Notes: generated by a model from the letters alone, not told the origin. Shown: positions 35,409-43,374, counted from the first letter of the stretch. The stretch is 64,000 nucleotides of DNA from JAEWWD01 sp964440115 (GCA_964440115.1 CAYTPV010000010.1:92476-156475), one strand, 5' to 3'. Numbers and translations: made by a program.

Positions 35409-36410
35409 ATGTCTGTATCATCATACTGGGAGTCCAAAAGCCCTTTATGGACTCCGGTAAAATTATCAACCGTTAACAAAAGGTGCGGTCTTTTATGGTC
35501 CGACCTGGTGGAAAATGCGGAGTTATATGGTATTCGACTTCAAACCATGGAATGTGGTGCACAGTTAATGGATTTCGGTGTACACTGTCCCGGATCCCTT
35601 GAAGCCGGCAGAATCGTAACAGAGTTATGCCAGGGCGGTCTTGCCAAAGCATCTCTTTCCACAACAATGGTTGGGAACACTGTCCTTCCTGAAATCACCT
35701 GTGAAACCATGCATCCCGGAGCAGGATGTCTGGATATGCAGATGGGCCTGGCTTTTGACAATGCCCTTCTCTCAGGACCCTATAGATTGTTTGTAGAGCC
35801 CTTACGTTTCGTAGTGGAAGACATTCCGCTTACAAGTGCTAAGGATGCCATGGTAGCTCTTATTGAGCCTTACCAGGGAGCTCCTGAATTCTCAAATAAG
35901 GATGCCATCCATCTTGCTGGCGACTCAGATCCCAAGGATCTCAAAATCATGCTCATCCCCGGTTCCAGCCTGGCAGGCAGCACACAGGTCTGCGGAAGAG
36001 CCGTTGAAGATGTTATCCTTACAATCCACAGGAGTCTGCTTGTTGATTGTTCCAAGGTACTTAGTATTATTGGTAAATCTCCTGTTTGTCCTCACTATGA
36101 TGACACTCCCGGAACAGTACGTCTGGATAATGATGACTTCCTTCACTACGTATCAGAATGTTTCCTGGCATATTATTCAGAAGAAGGAGAGGACGTACAG
36201 AAGTTAGTAGACAATCTGGTATTTGACAGCGTCGACCTTTATGGCCAGTATTGGGGAGATATAATGGACTCTGTAGGAGGCGACTTCTTCAAGATTCCCA
36301 ACATCACCGATATTAACAGAATTGGTGCAGTAACCATCAATGACGTTCGTACAGGAAAGACCTATTCAGCAGGTAAAAAGAGATACGACATCATCGAAGC
36401 AAGATTATGA
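35409..36410 (+). CDS. Methenyltetrahydromethanopterin cyclohydrolase (Mch) homologue 2
   Basis: 333 residues, diverged paralogue of homologue 1. Keeps 'CGAQLMDFGVHCPGSLEAGR' near residue 48, 'GLAKASLS', and 'GSSLAGSTQVCGRAVEDVIL' near residue 195 with the same Arg-x-x-Glu pair. The 'NPIGSGPAR' motif is altered to 'NALLSGPYRLF'. So the active site is related but substrate contacts differ; the two could form a heteromer or act in sequence. AAGGAG lies before the ATG. It is encoded after the GntR gene, on the strand opposite to the rest of the island. Confidence 0.82.
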   Translation: MSVSSYWESKSPLWTPVKLSTVNKRCGLLWSDLVENAELYGIRLQTMECGAQLMDFGVHCPGSLEAGRIVTELCQGGLAKASLSTTMVGNTVLPEITCETMHPGAGCLDMQMGLAFDNALLSGPYRLFVEPLRFVVEDIPLTSAKDAMVALIEPYQGAPEFSNKDAIHLAGDSDPKDLKIMLIPGSSLAGSTQVCGRAVEDVILTIHRSLLVDCSKVLSIIGKSPVCPHYDDTPGTVRLDNDDFLHYVSECFLAYYSEEGEDVQKLVDNLVFDSVDLYGQYWGDIMDSVGGDFFKIPNITDINRIGAVTINDVRTGKTYSAGKKRYDIIEARL

Positions 36411-36566
36411 TCGTTTTATGCATGTCGGATTATGCGAAGATGCCTTATCAAGCCTAATCCTTATACCGAGAGCGGCACTACCTATAAAAACTACTATATG
36501 TTCCTAATGGACTACCTCACCTACGGCGGATGATTGTGAAGCTGTAAAAGAGAAATCACTTTCTCC

Positions 36567-36751
36567 CTAAGCCGGGATGATGAGACTCTGTAATTCTGTG
36601 CAGTCCTGAAATGCACCTTTCTTAATTTTGCGCACTTCCGGCGGCAGGCACAGAGTTTTGACCTTACCCTTATATGCTTGAAAACGCCATCGATAATCAA
36701 ATAATCAATGCCGCACCTCCTTGCCAAAGCATAGCAGTAGAAGTGCATCAT
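36567..36751 (-). pseudogene. Fragment of a BspA-type leucine-rich repeat protein
   Basis: The minus strand reads 'ALARRCGIDYLIID' and, after a frameshift, 'GKVKTLCLPPEVRKIKKGAF' then 'QDCTELQSLIIPA' and a stop at 36,567. The latter is a textbook LRR_5/BspA repeat. Only the tail end of such a gene is left. Confidence 0.5.
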
Positions 36752-36781
36752 TTTTAAGCAACTGCAGCCCCTTAACCAATT

Positions 36782-36808
36782 TGCACCCCCTTAACCGTAG
36801 GGGGTGCA
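36782..36808. terminator. Hairpin in debris region
   Basis: TGCACCCCC/GGGGGTGCA inverted repeat with a 9-nt loop; a terminator-like relic with no intact gene immediately upstream on either strand. Confidence 0.45.
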
Positions 36809-36832
36809 TTTGTATCAGTATTTGAGTGATAA

Positions 36833-36873
36833 GCCAAGCCCGCTAACTATCTAAGTTGGCGGGTTTTTTGTTG
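36833..36873. repeat. Hairpin repeat flanking the tungsten block, left copy
   Basis: About 40 bp beginning GCCAAGCCCGCTAACTATCT, forming a CCCGCTAAC/GTTGGCGGG stem (one G-U pair) followed by T6. A near-identical copy in the same orientation is at 53,111-53,150. The pair brackets the riboswitch, AOR, cofactor and TupABC block. Confidence 0.75.
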
Positions 36874-37014
36874 TTTCAGATTGTCGGGGTAAAAATGGTG
36901 CCTGATGGTGCAAAAATGATTGCTATTGCCACTCCTATTGTCACACGGATAACGCACTACTATTTTCGTAGATGTAGATTTGAGTATTCGACATCCCATT
37001 TGACATCCAATTAA

Positions 37015-37224
37015 TTACATGGTGGTAACACATTTTCTGGCGGAAATGGTGTGTGAAAATTCGATTTGATTATTCCGGCTAACTATCATCAGCAAAAATT
37101 CATCACCGCCAATTCTTGAAACACTATCGCAGCCTCGCCCGCACTGTATCGATATGTAGATATTAATGCGTGTATCGCTATAAGCAAATTCTTTTTTGCA
37201 GCTGATGTGTAAGTTTGTACGCAA
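37015..37224 (-). pseudogene. GGDEF-domain (diguanylate cyclase) remnant
   Basis: A 69-codon minus-strand frame contains 'CDSVSRIGGDEFLLMIV', the active-site hairpin of a diguanylate cyclase with its usual 'RxGGDEF' context. Sequences that should precede and follow it are missing, so this is a fragment. Confidence 0.5.
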
Positions 37225-37230
37225 TATTTG

Positions 37231-37239
37231 TGCTATAAT
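37231..37239 (+). promoter_or_regulatory. Extended -10 promoter element before the riboswitch
   Basis: TGCTATAAT is a perfect extended -10 (TGn-TATAAT). A good -35 at 17 bp is lacking, which an extended -10 can tolerate. Transcription would start near 37,246, just ahead of the riboswitch aptamer. Confidence 0.5.
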
Positions 37240-37299
37240 TTAACAAAATACTTCTATTCTTCTGCTATTTATTGTATACTATCATTAACAAATCAAATA

Positions 37300-37430
37300 C
37301 AGCTCCGAGTCCATTTTGACCGATGTGCCAGATGGACCAAAGGGTAAAGCGGAGAACCGCCTTGCCTGCCTTATTTGCAAAGGAGCCCGCACAGCCAGAC
37401 AGGAAATCTGTCTGCCTGTGCGGGTTTTTT
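37300..37430 (+). ncRNA. Moco/Tuco-type riboswitch with intrinsic terminator
   Basis: Conserved blocks of the Moco RNA motif are present in order: CTCCGAG (37,303), ACCGATGTGCC, AAAGGGTAAA, CGGAGAACCGCC (pairs back with CTCCG) and CCTTATTTGCAAAGG closing hairpin at about 37,369-37,383. Directly after it a long terminator (AGCCCGCACAG...CTGTGCGGG plus T6, 37,384-37,430) gives the expression platform. The loop between GTGCC and GGACC is very short, so a long P3 stem is absent, the layout linked to tungsten-cofactor variants. It controls the ferredoxin-AOR-NuoEFG operon 118 bp downstream. Confidence 0.85.
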
Positions 37431-37547
37431 AGTAGAATCCCATAACAATCCCCGTCGTGTTTCTTGAAATTCAACCGCCAGACGCCTAAAAAAATCTAAT
37501 AGAGGAGGTGCAGACCGGGATCCCAATGGGATTTCCGGGGGGGGACG

Positions 37548-38027
37548 ATGAGCAAGCAACTCATGATCAAGCCAGAAAAATGCATCGGCTGCAGAACATG
37601 TGAGCTGATGTGTTCTTTTGGGCACACGCAGCAGTTTAACCCAAAGCTGTCCGCTGTCACAGTGATGGCCTACGATGAGGCAGCAGTCGCCATTCCTGTC
37701 ATGTGTATGCAGTGCGAGGAACCGTCCTGCATGAAGGTGTGTCCAGTCGGCGCAATTTCGCGCAACGCAAGCGGAACAATCGTAATGGACGAAAGCAAGT
37801 GCATTGTATGCAAAATGTGCATGAGCGCGTGTCCCTTGGGGAACATCAGCTTCAGTCCTATTACTCGCAAGGTCTTCAAATGCGATGTATGCGGCGGAGA
37901 CCCCAAATGTGCGAAGTTCTGTCCTTCGGGTGCAATCGTCTATGTCGATCCCTATGATGGACTAGATCGAAAAAAGGCAGTAGCCGAAAACTTCAGACAG
38001 CTGTTTGGAGAGGAGGAACCGGCATGA
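37548..38027 (+). CDS. 4Fe-4S ferredoxin subunit of AOR complex (AorA/WorS-like)
   Basis: 159 residues with four Cys clusters typical of polyferredoxin electron-transfer subunits: 'CIGCRTCELMC' (residues 13-23), 'CMQCEEPSCMKVC', 'CIVCKMCMSAC' and 'CDVCGGDPKCAKFC'. Such subunits wire tungsten aldehyde oxidoreductases to NADH-type modules. The stop overlaps the AOR start by four bases. First gene after the riboswitch. Confidence 0.92.
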   Translation: MSKQLMIKPEKCIGCRTCELMCSFGHTQQFNPKLSAVTVMAYDEAAVAIPVMCMQCEEPSCMKVCPVGAISRNASGTIVMDESKCIVCKMCMSACPLGNISFSPITRKVFKCDVCGGDPKCAKFCPSGAIVYVDPYDGLDRKKAVAENFRQLFGEEEPA

Positions 38028-39820
38028 ACGGATGGGTGGGTACGCTGCTTAGAGTGGATCTCGCTACAGGAAGCATCAAAAAAGAACCGCTCGATTTGAA
38101 GAATGCACATGCATTCGTCGGTGCGCGCGGGTTGGGTACGAAATATTTCTGCGATGAAGTCGATCCAAAATGCGATCCGTTGGGTGCTCAAAACAAGCTG
38201 ATCATGATGACCGGCCCATTGACAGGCACGGCGGCAGGTTCGTCGGGTCGTTACGAGGTCATCGCAAAAGCACCGCTTACAGGCACGATCGGTGCTTCGA
38301 ATTCGGGTGGACACTTTGGACCAGAACTGAAATACGCGGGCTACGACGGGATCATCTTTGAGAATCAAAGCGAAAAACCGGTCTATCTGTACATCAACGA
38401 CGATACCGTCGAACTGCGCGATGCCCAAGAACTCTGGGGCAAGACGGTGTTCGAGACGACAGATAAGCTGGCTGAGGTCTGCGGCGCTGTACGCGTAGCA
38501 TGTATTGGCCCGGCGGGAGAGAATGGATGCCTGTACAGCGGTATAATGAACGACAAACATCGTGCTGCGGGTCGGGGCGGTCTGGGCGCTGTGATGGGCT
38601 CCAAGAAACTCAAGGCGGTTGCCGTGCGGGGTTCGGGTTCCATCCATGTTGCAAATCCCGATGCCTTCATGAATGCGGTTGTAGATGCACGAGCCAAACT
38701 CAAAGCGCATCCTGTTACTGGCGGAGGACTGCCGACATATGGCACGGAAATTCTGGTGAATATCATCAACGAGTCAGGCGCGCTGCCGCTTCACAATTGG
38801 CGGGATGGCGCGGTATTTGACAGAGCGGATGACACATCAGGCGAGGCACTGGTCAGAAATTACCTCGTCAAAAACAAGGGATGCTTTGGCTGCTCCATCG
38901 GATGCGGCCGCGTGACGCGCGTACCCGATGGCCCGTACAAGTCCTTTGGTGAAGGCCCGGAATATGAAGCTGGCTGGTCATATGGCGCGGATTGCGGGGT
39001 TAATGACCTTGCTGCCATTTGCAAGGCAAACTTTCTCTGTAATGAGTACGGCATGGACCCCATTACGCTTGGCTCGACCATTGCCTGCGCAATGGAACTG
39101 TATGACAGAGGCGTATTGACAGAAAAAGAAGTTGGGCGTTCGTTGCGCTTCGGTGATGCCTCTGCCATCGTGGAATTGACGGAAATGGTCGGCAAGAACG
39201 AAGGATTCGGCAAAACTCTCGCACTTGGTTCCTATCGTTTGGCCGAGAAGTATGGTATGCCCGAGCTGTCCATGTCTGTCAAAAAGCAGGAAATGCCCGC
39301 CTATGACGGACGTGCAGTGCAGGGAATGGCACTTGAGTACGCAACATCCAACCGCGGCGGCTGCCATGTCCGCGGCTATCTGACTTCCCCGGAGGTATTG
39401 GGCGTTCCGCTCAAAACCGACCCGCTGGTGACCGAGGGTAAAGCGCCATTGCTTAAGCTGTTCCAGGATCTGACCGCATTGGTCGATTCGGTGGGTATGT
39501 GCCTGTTCACAACTTTCGGCAACGGTTTACCTGAAATCGCGGCACAGTATCGCGAAGCGGTGGGTACCAAAGAATCGGATGAAGAGATTCTTCTTAAGGG
39601 CGAACGAATATGGAACCTCGAAAAGATGTTCAATATTGCTGCCGGCGTGGAAAAAGACACGCTGCCGCCGCGTCTGCTGCGTGAAACTCTGCCATCCGGT
39701 CCTGCTAAAGGAAAAGTCGCTGAACTGCATACCATGCTCGAAGAATACTACAAATTGCGCGGCTGGGATACGGAAGGCGTTCCTACGTCCGAAAAACTCG
39801 CTCAGCTCCACATCAGTTAA
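38024..39820 (+). CDS. Tungsten-containing aldehyde:ferredoxin oxidoreductase 1
   Basis: 598-residue catalytic subunit of the AOR family, which oxidises aldehydes to acids using a tungsto-bispterin and one [4Fe-4S] cluster. N-domain: 'MTGPLTGTAAGSSGRYEVIA', 'GASNSGGHFGPELKYAGYDG' and 'GRGGLGAVMGSKKLKA'. The cluster ligands 'CFGCSIGC' lie near residue 286, with the distal Cys near 490 ('SVGMCLF'). The downstream MoaD- and NuoEFG-like genes imply an NAD-linked, multi-subunit enzyme. The aldehyde substrate is not predictable; benzoyl-CoA reductase relatives are less likely without bam genes. Confidence 0.93.
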   Translation: MNGWVGTLLRVDLATGSIKKEPLDLKNAHAFVGARGLGTKYFCDEVDPKCDPLGAQNKLIMMTGPLTGTAAGSSGRYEVIAKAPLTGTIGASNSGGHFGPELKYAGYDGIIFENQSEKPVYLYINDDTVELRDAQELWGKTVFETTDKLAEVCGAVRVACIGPAGENGCLYSGIMNDKHRAAGRGGLGAVMGSKKLKAVAVRGSGSIHVANPDAFMNAVVDARAKLKAHPVTGGGLPTYGTEILVNIINESGALPLHNWRDGAVFDRADDTSGEALVRNYLVKNKGCFGCSIGCGRVTRVPDGPYKSFGEGPEYEAGWSYGADCGVNDLAAICKANFLCNEYGMDPITLGSTIACAMELYDRGVLTEKEVGRSLRFGDASAIVELTEMVGKNEGFGKTLALGSYRLAEKYGMPELSMSVKKQEMPAYDGRAVQGMALEYATSNRGGCHVRGYLTSPEVLGVPLKTDPLVTEGKAPLLKLFQDLTALVDSVGMCLFTTFGNGLPEIAAQYREAVGTKESDEEILLKGERIWNLEKMFNIAAGVEKDTLPPRLLRETLPSGPAKGKVAELHTMLEEYYKLRGWDTEGVPTSEKLAQLHIS

Positions 39821-39840
39821 GATCAGCCATATTCTATCAG

Positions 39841-39871
39841 CCTTAAGGGACTGCACAGCAGTCCCTTAAGG
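39841..39871. terminator. Hairpin between AOR and MoaD-like genes
   Basis: Perfect 14-bp stem CCTTAAGGGACTGC with a 3-nt loop and no T-run, 20 bp after the AOR stop. Probably an mRNA-stabilising or partial attenuation structure inside the operon. Confidence 0.5.
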
Positions 39872-39890
39872 CATAGAGAGGAGTAAGACT

Positions 39891-40166
39891 GTGCGCGTGA
39901 AATTCTTTGCGACATTTCGCGATTATACACTGTGCAAAGAAACGGATTTTCCCTATCAGCATGACATGTATTCGTTGCTGCATGCTCTGAGCGATCATTT
40001 TGGCAGCGATTTTCGCAAAAAAGCACTATCGCCCGATGGACAAGAGATCGGCTCAGAAACCATTGTCATGGTGAATGGGAGGCATGTACAACACCTTGGC
40101 GGGATTCATACGACACTCGTGCCTGAGGATATCGTGGCGATTTTCCCGGTAGTGGCGGGTGGTTAG
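39891..40166 (+). CDS. MoaD/ThiS-family sulfur carrier 1
   Basis: 91-residue ubiquitin-like protein ending in the required Gly-Gly ('AIFPVVAGG'), with 'VKFFATFRDYT' as first strand and 'ETIVMVNGRHVQHL' in the middle. The C-terminal glycine is thiocarboxylated by a MoeB/ThiF enzyme and feeds sulfur to pterin dithiolene formation. It starts at a GTG after GAGGAG. Being inside the AOR operon suggests a dedicated role for the tungsten cofactor. Confidence 0.9.
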   Translation: MRVKFFATFRDYTLCKETDFPYQHDMYSLLHALSDHFGSDFRKKALSPDGQEIGSETIVMVNGRHVQHLGGIHTTLVPEDIVAIFPVVAGG

Positions 40167-40204
40167 GGCAAGTCTGCATCAAAACGAACAAGAGGTGAGT
40201 CTGG

Positions 40205-40681
40205 TTGGTCATTCAAACGGAAGTAATAAAAGGCATAATCGAAGCCTATCCGCGTGACAAACGCTTCGCGCTTGGCATCTTGCAGGATATGCAGCACCAC
40301 TTCAGGTATATTCCCCGTGAAGGACTGTCCATGTTAGCGCAGCATCTCAACACGCCGCTTTCTTCGTTGTATTCGATGGCGACGTTCTACAAAGCGCTCA
40401 GCCTGACGCCTAAAGGCGAGCACATCATAAAGGTTTGCGATGGAACCGCTTGCCACATTCGCGGGGCAAATCAGTTAATTGATATGATTTACAGAACGCT
40501 GCAAATCTCGCCAGGAGAAACGACGCAGGACGGGCTGTTCTCACTCGAGACAGTCAATTGCCTTGGTTCGTGCGCGCTTGCCCCCGTGATGGTGGTTGAC
40601 GACACTTATTATGGCAAGGTGACACTTGAACGGCTTCAGGCAATCGTGAAAGAATATCAGGCGGGAGGTGCACCGCAATGA
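40205..40681 (+). CDS. NuoE-like [2Fe-2S] subunit
   Basis: Thioredoxin-like [2Fe-2S] protein, 158 residues. Ligands: 'VCDGTACHIRG' (Cx4C) near residue 80 and 'NCLGSCALAP' (Cx3C) near residue 118. Homologous to complex I NuoE and HydC/HoxE. Start at TTG 40,205 behind GAGGTGA. The stop overlaps the NuoF-like start by four bases; together they form an NADH-reacting module for the AOR. Confidence 0.91.
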   Translation: MVIQTEVIKGIIEAYPRDKRFALGILQDMQHHFRYIPREGLSMLAQHLNTPLSSLYSMATFYKALSLTPKGEHIIKVCDGTACHIRGANQLIDMIYRTLQISPGETTQDGLFSLETVNCLGSCALAPVMVVDDTYYGKVTLERLQAIVKEYQAGGAPQ

Positions 40682-42471
40682 AACGCACACTTTTGGTTTG
40701 CTGCGGCACAGGCTGCCGGGCAAACGGCAGCCTTGCACTGCTGGATGCTCTCAATGAAACAGTACGTAGTATGAACGCTGACGTTTTGGTTGAGCCCATT
40801 ATTAAATCAACGGGTTGCAACGGTTTTTGCGAAAACGGGCCGATTGTCAAGGTAATGCCCGATGACATTTCCTATTACAAAGTAAAGCCGTCCGATGCTG
40901 CCGAGATCATAGAAAAAACCGTCCTGCAAGGGAAACCGATCGAACGGCTTCTGTATAAAAATAACGAGGGCAAGCTTGTGCTTTCCCAACAGGAAAACCC
41001 CTTTTACGCGTCTCAGATGAAAATCGCACTCCGGAACATCGGCGAGATAGATCCCGCAAACATCGATGACTATATTGGTCGAGGCGGATACAAAGCGCTC
41101 CAAAAAGCCTTACACATGACAAGCGACGAGATTATCACAGAACTCGAAAAATCGGGTCTTCGCGGGCGTGGCGGCGCCGGATTCCCAACAGGACGCAAGT
41201 GGCGGACGGCGTCAGGTTACGACAGTTTTCCGAAATATGTCGTCTGCAACGGTGATGAAGGCGATCCCGGCGCATTTATGGATCGATCCGTACTCGAAGG
41301 TGACCCGCACAGTGTTATCGAAGGCATGGCGATTTGCGCACTGGCTATCGGCGCTGAGCAAGGTTTTTTCTATATTCGGGATGAATACGGATTGGCCGTT
41401 GAAAACGTGAAGAAAGCGATCGAAATTGCTCGCGAGCGCTCCATTTTGGGCAGTTCCATGCTTGGGAGCGGACATCAATTTGATGTGTCAATCGTTCGTG
41501 GGGGCGGAGCGTTTGTATGCGGTGAATCGACTGCGTTGATGGCCTCCATAGAAGGGCGCGTCGGTGAGCCGCGCGCGAAATACATCCGGTCCGTTCAGAG
41601 AGGGCTATGGAATCAGCCTACCGTGCTCAACAACGTGGAGACACTCGCCAATGTGCCGATCGTCATACTAAATGGCGGAGAGGCCTTTGCAAAAATAGGC
41701 ACAAAAACCAGCAGCGGCACAAAAGTCTTTGCTTTGGTCGGGAAAGTGAAGCGAACCGGACTCGTCGAGGTGCCGATGGGCGCCACGCTGCGCCATTTGA
41801 TTTATGATATCGGCGGCGGAGTTGTGAATGACCGTCCTTTTAAAGCTGTCCAGACGGGTGGCCCCTCGGGAGGCTGTATTCCCGCATCAATGCTTGATTT
41901 GCCGGTAGATTTCGACACATTGGATCGTTACGGTGCAATGATGGGCTCCGGCGGGATGATTGTTATGGATGATCGCAGCTGTATGGTGGATGTTGCGCGC
42001 TACTACATCAACTTTCTCTGCGAAGAAAGCTGCGGGAAGTGCACGCCTTGCCGAGAAGGGCTGCGCCGAATGAAAGAAATTCTGACTGACATCTGTGAAG
42101 GACGCGGGCAGGCAGGAGATATCGAGCTCATCGAACAAATCGCCGAAACGGTGCAAGACGCGTCATTATGTGGTCTTGGTAAGAGTGCGCCGAATCCAGT
42201 GCTGACAACAATCAAGTATTTTCGCGAAGAGTACGAAGCACATATTTTGCACAAGAAATGTCCTGCAGGAGTCTGCCCGAAACTAACATCCTTCATGATT
42301 GAGGCGGATATGTGCAAGAGCTGCGGACTTTGCTCGAAGGCATGCCCTGCCGGCGCCATTTCGGGAGATCGGGGAAAGCCGTATCAGATATTTGCAGATA
42401 AATGCATTGCGTGCGGAAGCTGCCGCGAAGCTTGCCGCTTTGGCGCGGTTTTCACGCAGGAAAGGAGATAA
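40678..42471 (+). CDS. NuoF-like flavoprotein, NAD(H)- and FMN-binding, with extra Fe-S domains
   Basis: 597 residues in four parts: an N-terminal thioredoxin-like [2Fe-2S] domain ('CCGTGCRANGS', residues 6-16); the NAD-binding glycine loop 'GRGGAGFPTGRKW' near 165; the FMN site 'NGDEGDPGAFMDR' near 185 with an SLBB domain; and the 4Fe-4S motif 'CGKCTPCREG' near 455. A C-terminal 2x[4Fe-4S] ferredoxin domain ends it ('CKSCGLCSKAC', 'CIACGSCREAC'). This architecture matches HydB or bifurcating diaphorase subunits that couple NAD and ferredoxin. Confidence 0.93.
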   Translation: MKRTLLVCCGTGCRANGSLALLDALNETVRSMNADVLVEPIIKSTGCNGFCENGPIVKVMPDDISYYKVKPSDAAEIIEKTVLQGKPIERLLYKNNEGKLVLSQQENPFYASQMKIALRNIGEIDPANIDDYIGRGGYKALQKALHMTSDEIITELEKSGLRGRGGAGFPTGRKWRTASGYDSFPKYVVCNGDEGDPGAFMDRSVLEGDPHSVIEGMAICALAIGAEQGFFYIRDEYGLAVENVKKAIEIARERSILGSSMLGSGHQFDVSIVRGGGAFVCGESTALMASIEGRVGEPRAKYIRSVQRGLWNQPTVLNNVETLANVPIVILNGGEAFAKIGTKTSSGTKVFALVGKVKRTGLVEVPMGATLRHLIYDIGGGVVNDRPFKAVQTGGPSGGCIPASMLDLPVDFDTLDRYGAMMGSGGMIVMDDRSCMVDVARYYINFLCEESCGKCTPCREGLRRMKEILTDICEGRGQAGDIELIEQIAETVQDASLCGLGKSAPNPVLTTIKYFREEYEAHILHKKCPAGVCPKLTSFMIEADMCKSCGLCSKACPAGAISGDRGKPYQIFADKCIACGSCREACRFGAVFTQERR

Positions 42472-42475
42472 ACGT

Positions 42476-43240
42476 ATGGAAATACGCATCAACGGTAGAC
42501 TATGCGCTTGTGAGAAAGGCGAATTCATACTGAAAGTCGCGCAGCGCAATGGTTTTGAAATCCCCACGCTTTGCCATCACGAGGCTCTAAGCGAACAAGG
42601 CAGCTGCCGTCTCTGTTTGGTTGAAGTTTTGGAGAATGGGAAGAGCAAGGTGGTTGTTTCCTGCGTTTATCCCATAGAGCGCCCTTGCGAGGTGTTAACT
42701 GACAGCGACAAAATAAAACAAGAGCGTGCGATGGTACTCATGCTTTTGCGAATGCGCGCACCGGAGAGCCTTGAAATCCGTGAACTATGCATAAAATACG
42801 CCGCTGTGGAAACAAACCGTTTACGCGCATTGGATGGTGAAAAGTGTATACTTTGCGGATTGTGTGCCCGCGCATGCGCAAGCTTGGGAACGGGTGCAAT
42901 TTCAACAATCAACCGTGGTATAACTAAAAAAGTATCCACTCCGTACGAAGAACCAAATATCCGCTGCGTAGGATGCGGCAGCTGTGCAAGTGTTTGCCCC
43001 ACAAAAGCGATACCGCTGACAGAGCAAGAAGGGGTCCGACACATTTGGGGCAGGGACTTTCCTCTGGTTCGATGCAAAGAATGCGGTGCCTTTATTGGGA
43101 CCGCACAAGAGATTGATCGCGCTATGCGCAATTTGCACGCGAAAACCGATGGTTTGTGCAGTATCTGCCGCCAAAAGAAGATGACAGACGTGTTGGCTCA
43201 TACATACGGAATTTCATCTCCCGGTATGGATTCTGAATAA
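42476..43240 (+). CDS. NuoG/HydA-N-terminal-like iron-sulfur protein without H-cluster
   Basis: 254 residues. N-terminal [2Fe-2S] ('CHHEALSEQGSCRLCLVEV', residues 34-52), then a 2x[4Fe-4S] ferredoxin domain ('CILCGLCARAC', 'CVGCGSCASVC') and a C-terminal zinc-ribbon-like tail ('CKECGAF', 'CSICRQKK'). It equals the electron-input arm of HydA/NuoG but stops before any hydrogenase or molybdopterin domain. AAAGGAGA precedes the ATG at 42,476. It likely completes a NuoEFG-type module for the AOR; absence of the H-cluster domain argues against a hydrogenase. Confidence 0.9.
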   Translation: MEIRINGRLCACEKGEFILKVAQRNGFEIPTLCHHEALSEQGSCRLCLVEVLENGKSKVVVSCVYPIERPCEVLTDSDKIKQERAMVLMLLRMRAPESLEIRELCIKYAAVETNRLRALDGEKCILCGLCARACASLGTGAISTINRGITKKVSTPYEEPNIRCVGCGSCASVCPTKAIPLTEQEGVRHIWGRDFPLVRCKECGAFIGTAQEIDRAMRNLHAKTDGLCSICRQKKMTDVLAHTYGISSPGMDSE

Positions 43241-43334
43241 AGATCAGGCCAAGCTTTAGCTTCTAGTCTGTGCCGCCACTATTGTATCCATTATTTACCG
43301 TATTGGCATCTTCCGAAATATTTGCTCATGCAAA

Positions 43335-43374
43335 AAAACCTTCTGTCTTACTGATTAGTTCGACAGAAGGTTTT
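43335..43374. terminator. Bidirectional terminator between the two AOR operons
   Basis: AAAACCTTCTGTC/GACAGAAGGTTTT inverted repeat, flanked by A- and T-runs, placed between the convergent NuoG-like and AOR2 genes. Confidence 0.88.

Noticed and set aside
37952..38710. 252-codon minus-strand ORF opposite ferredoxin and AOR genes
   Set aside because: Runs antisense to two well-conserved genes; no recognisable motif.
38024..39820. Class II benzoyl-CoA reductase BamB
   Set aside because: General AOR motifs only, and no other bam or benzoate genes in the window; an aldehyde oxidoreductase is the simpler call.
40205..43240. NADH-dependent [FeFe] hydrogenase (HydABC)
   Set aside because: The HydA-like subunit stops after the N-terminal Fe-S domains; no H-cluster motifs exist.
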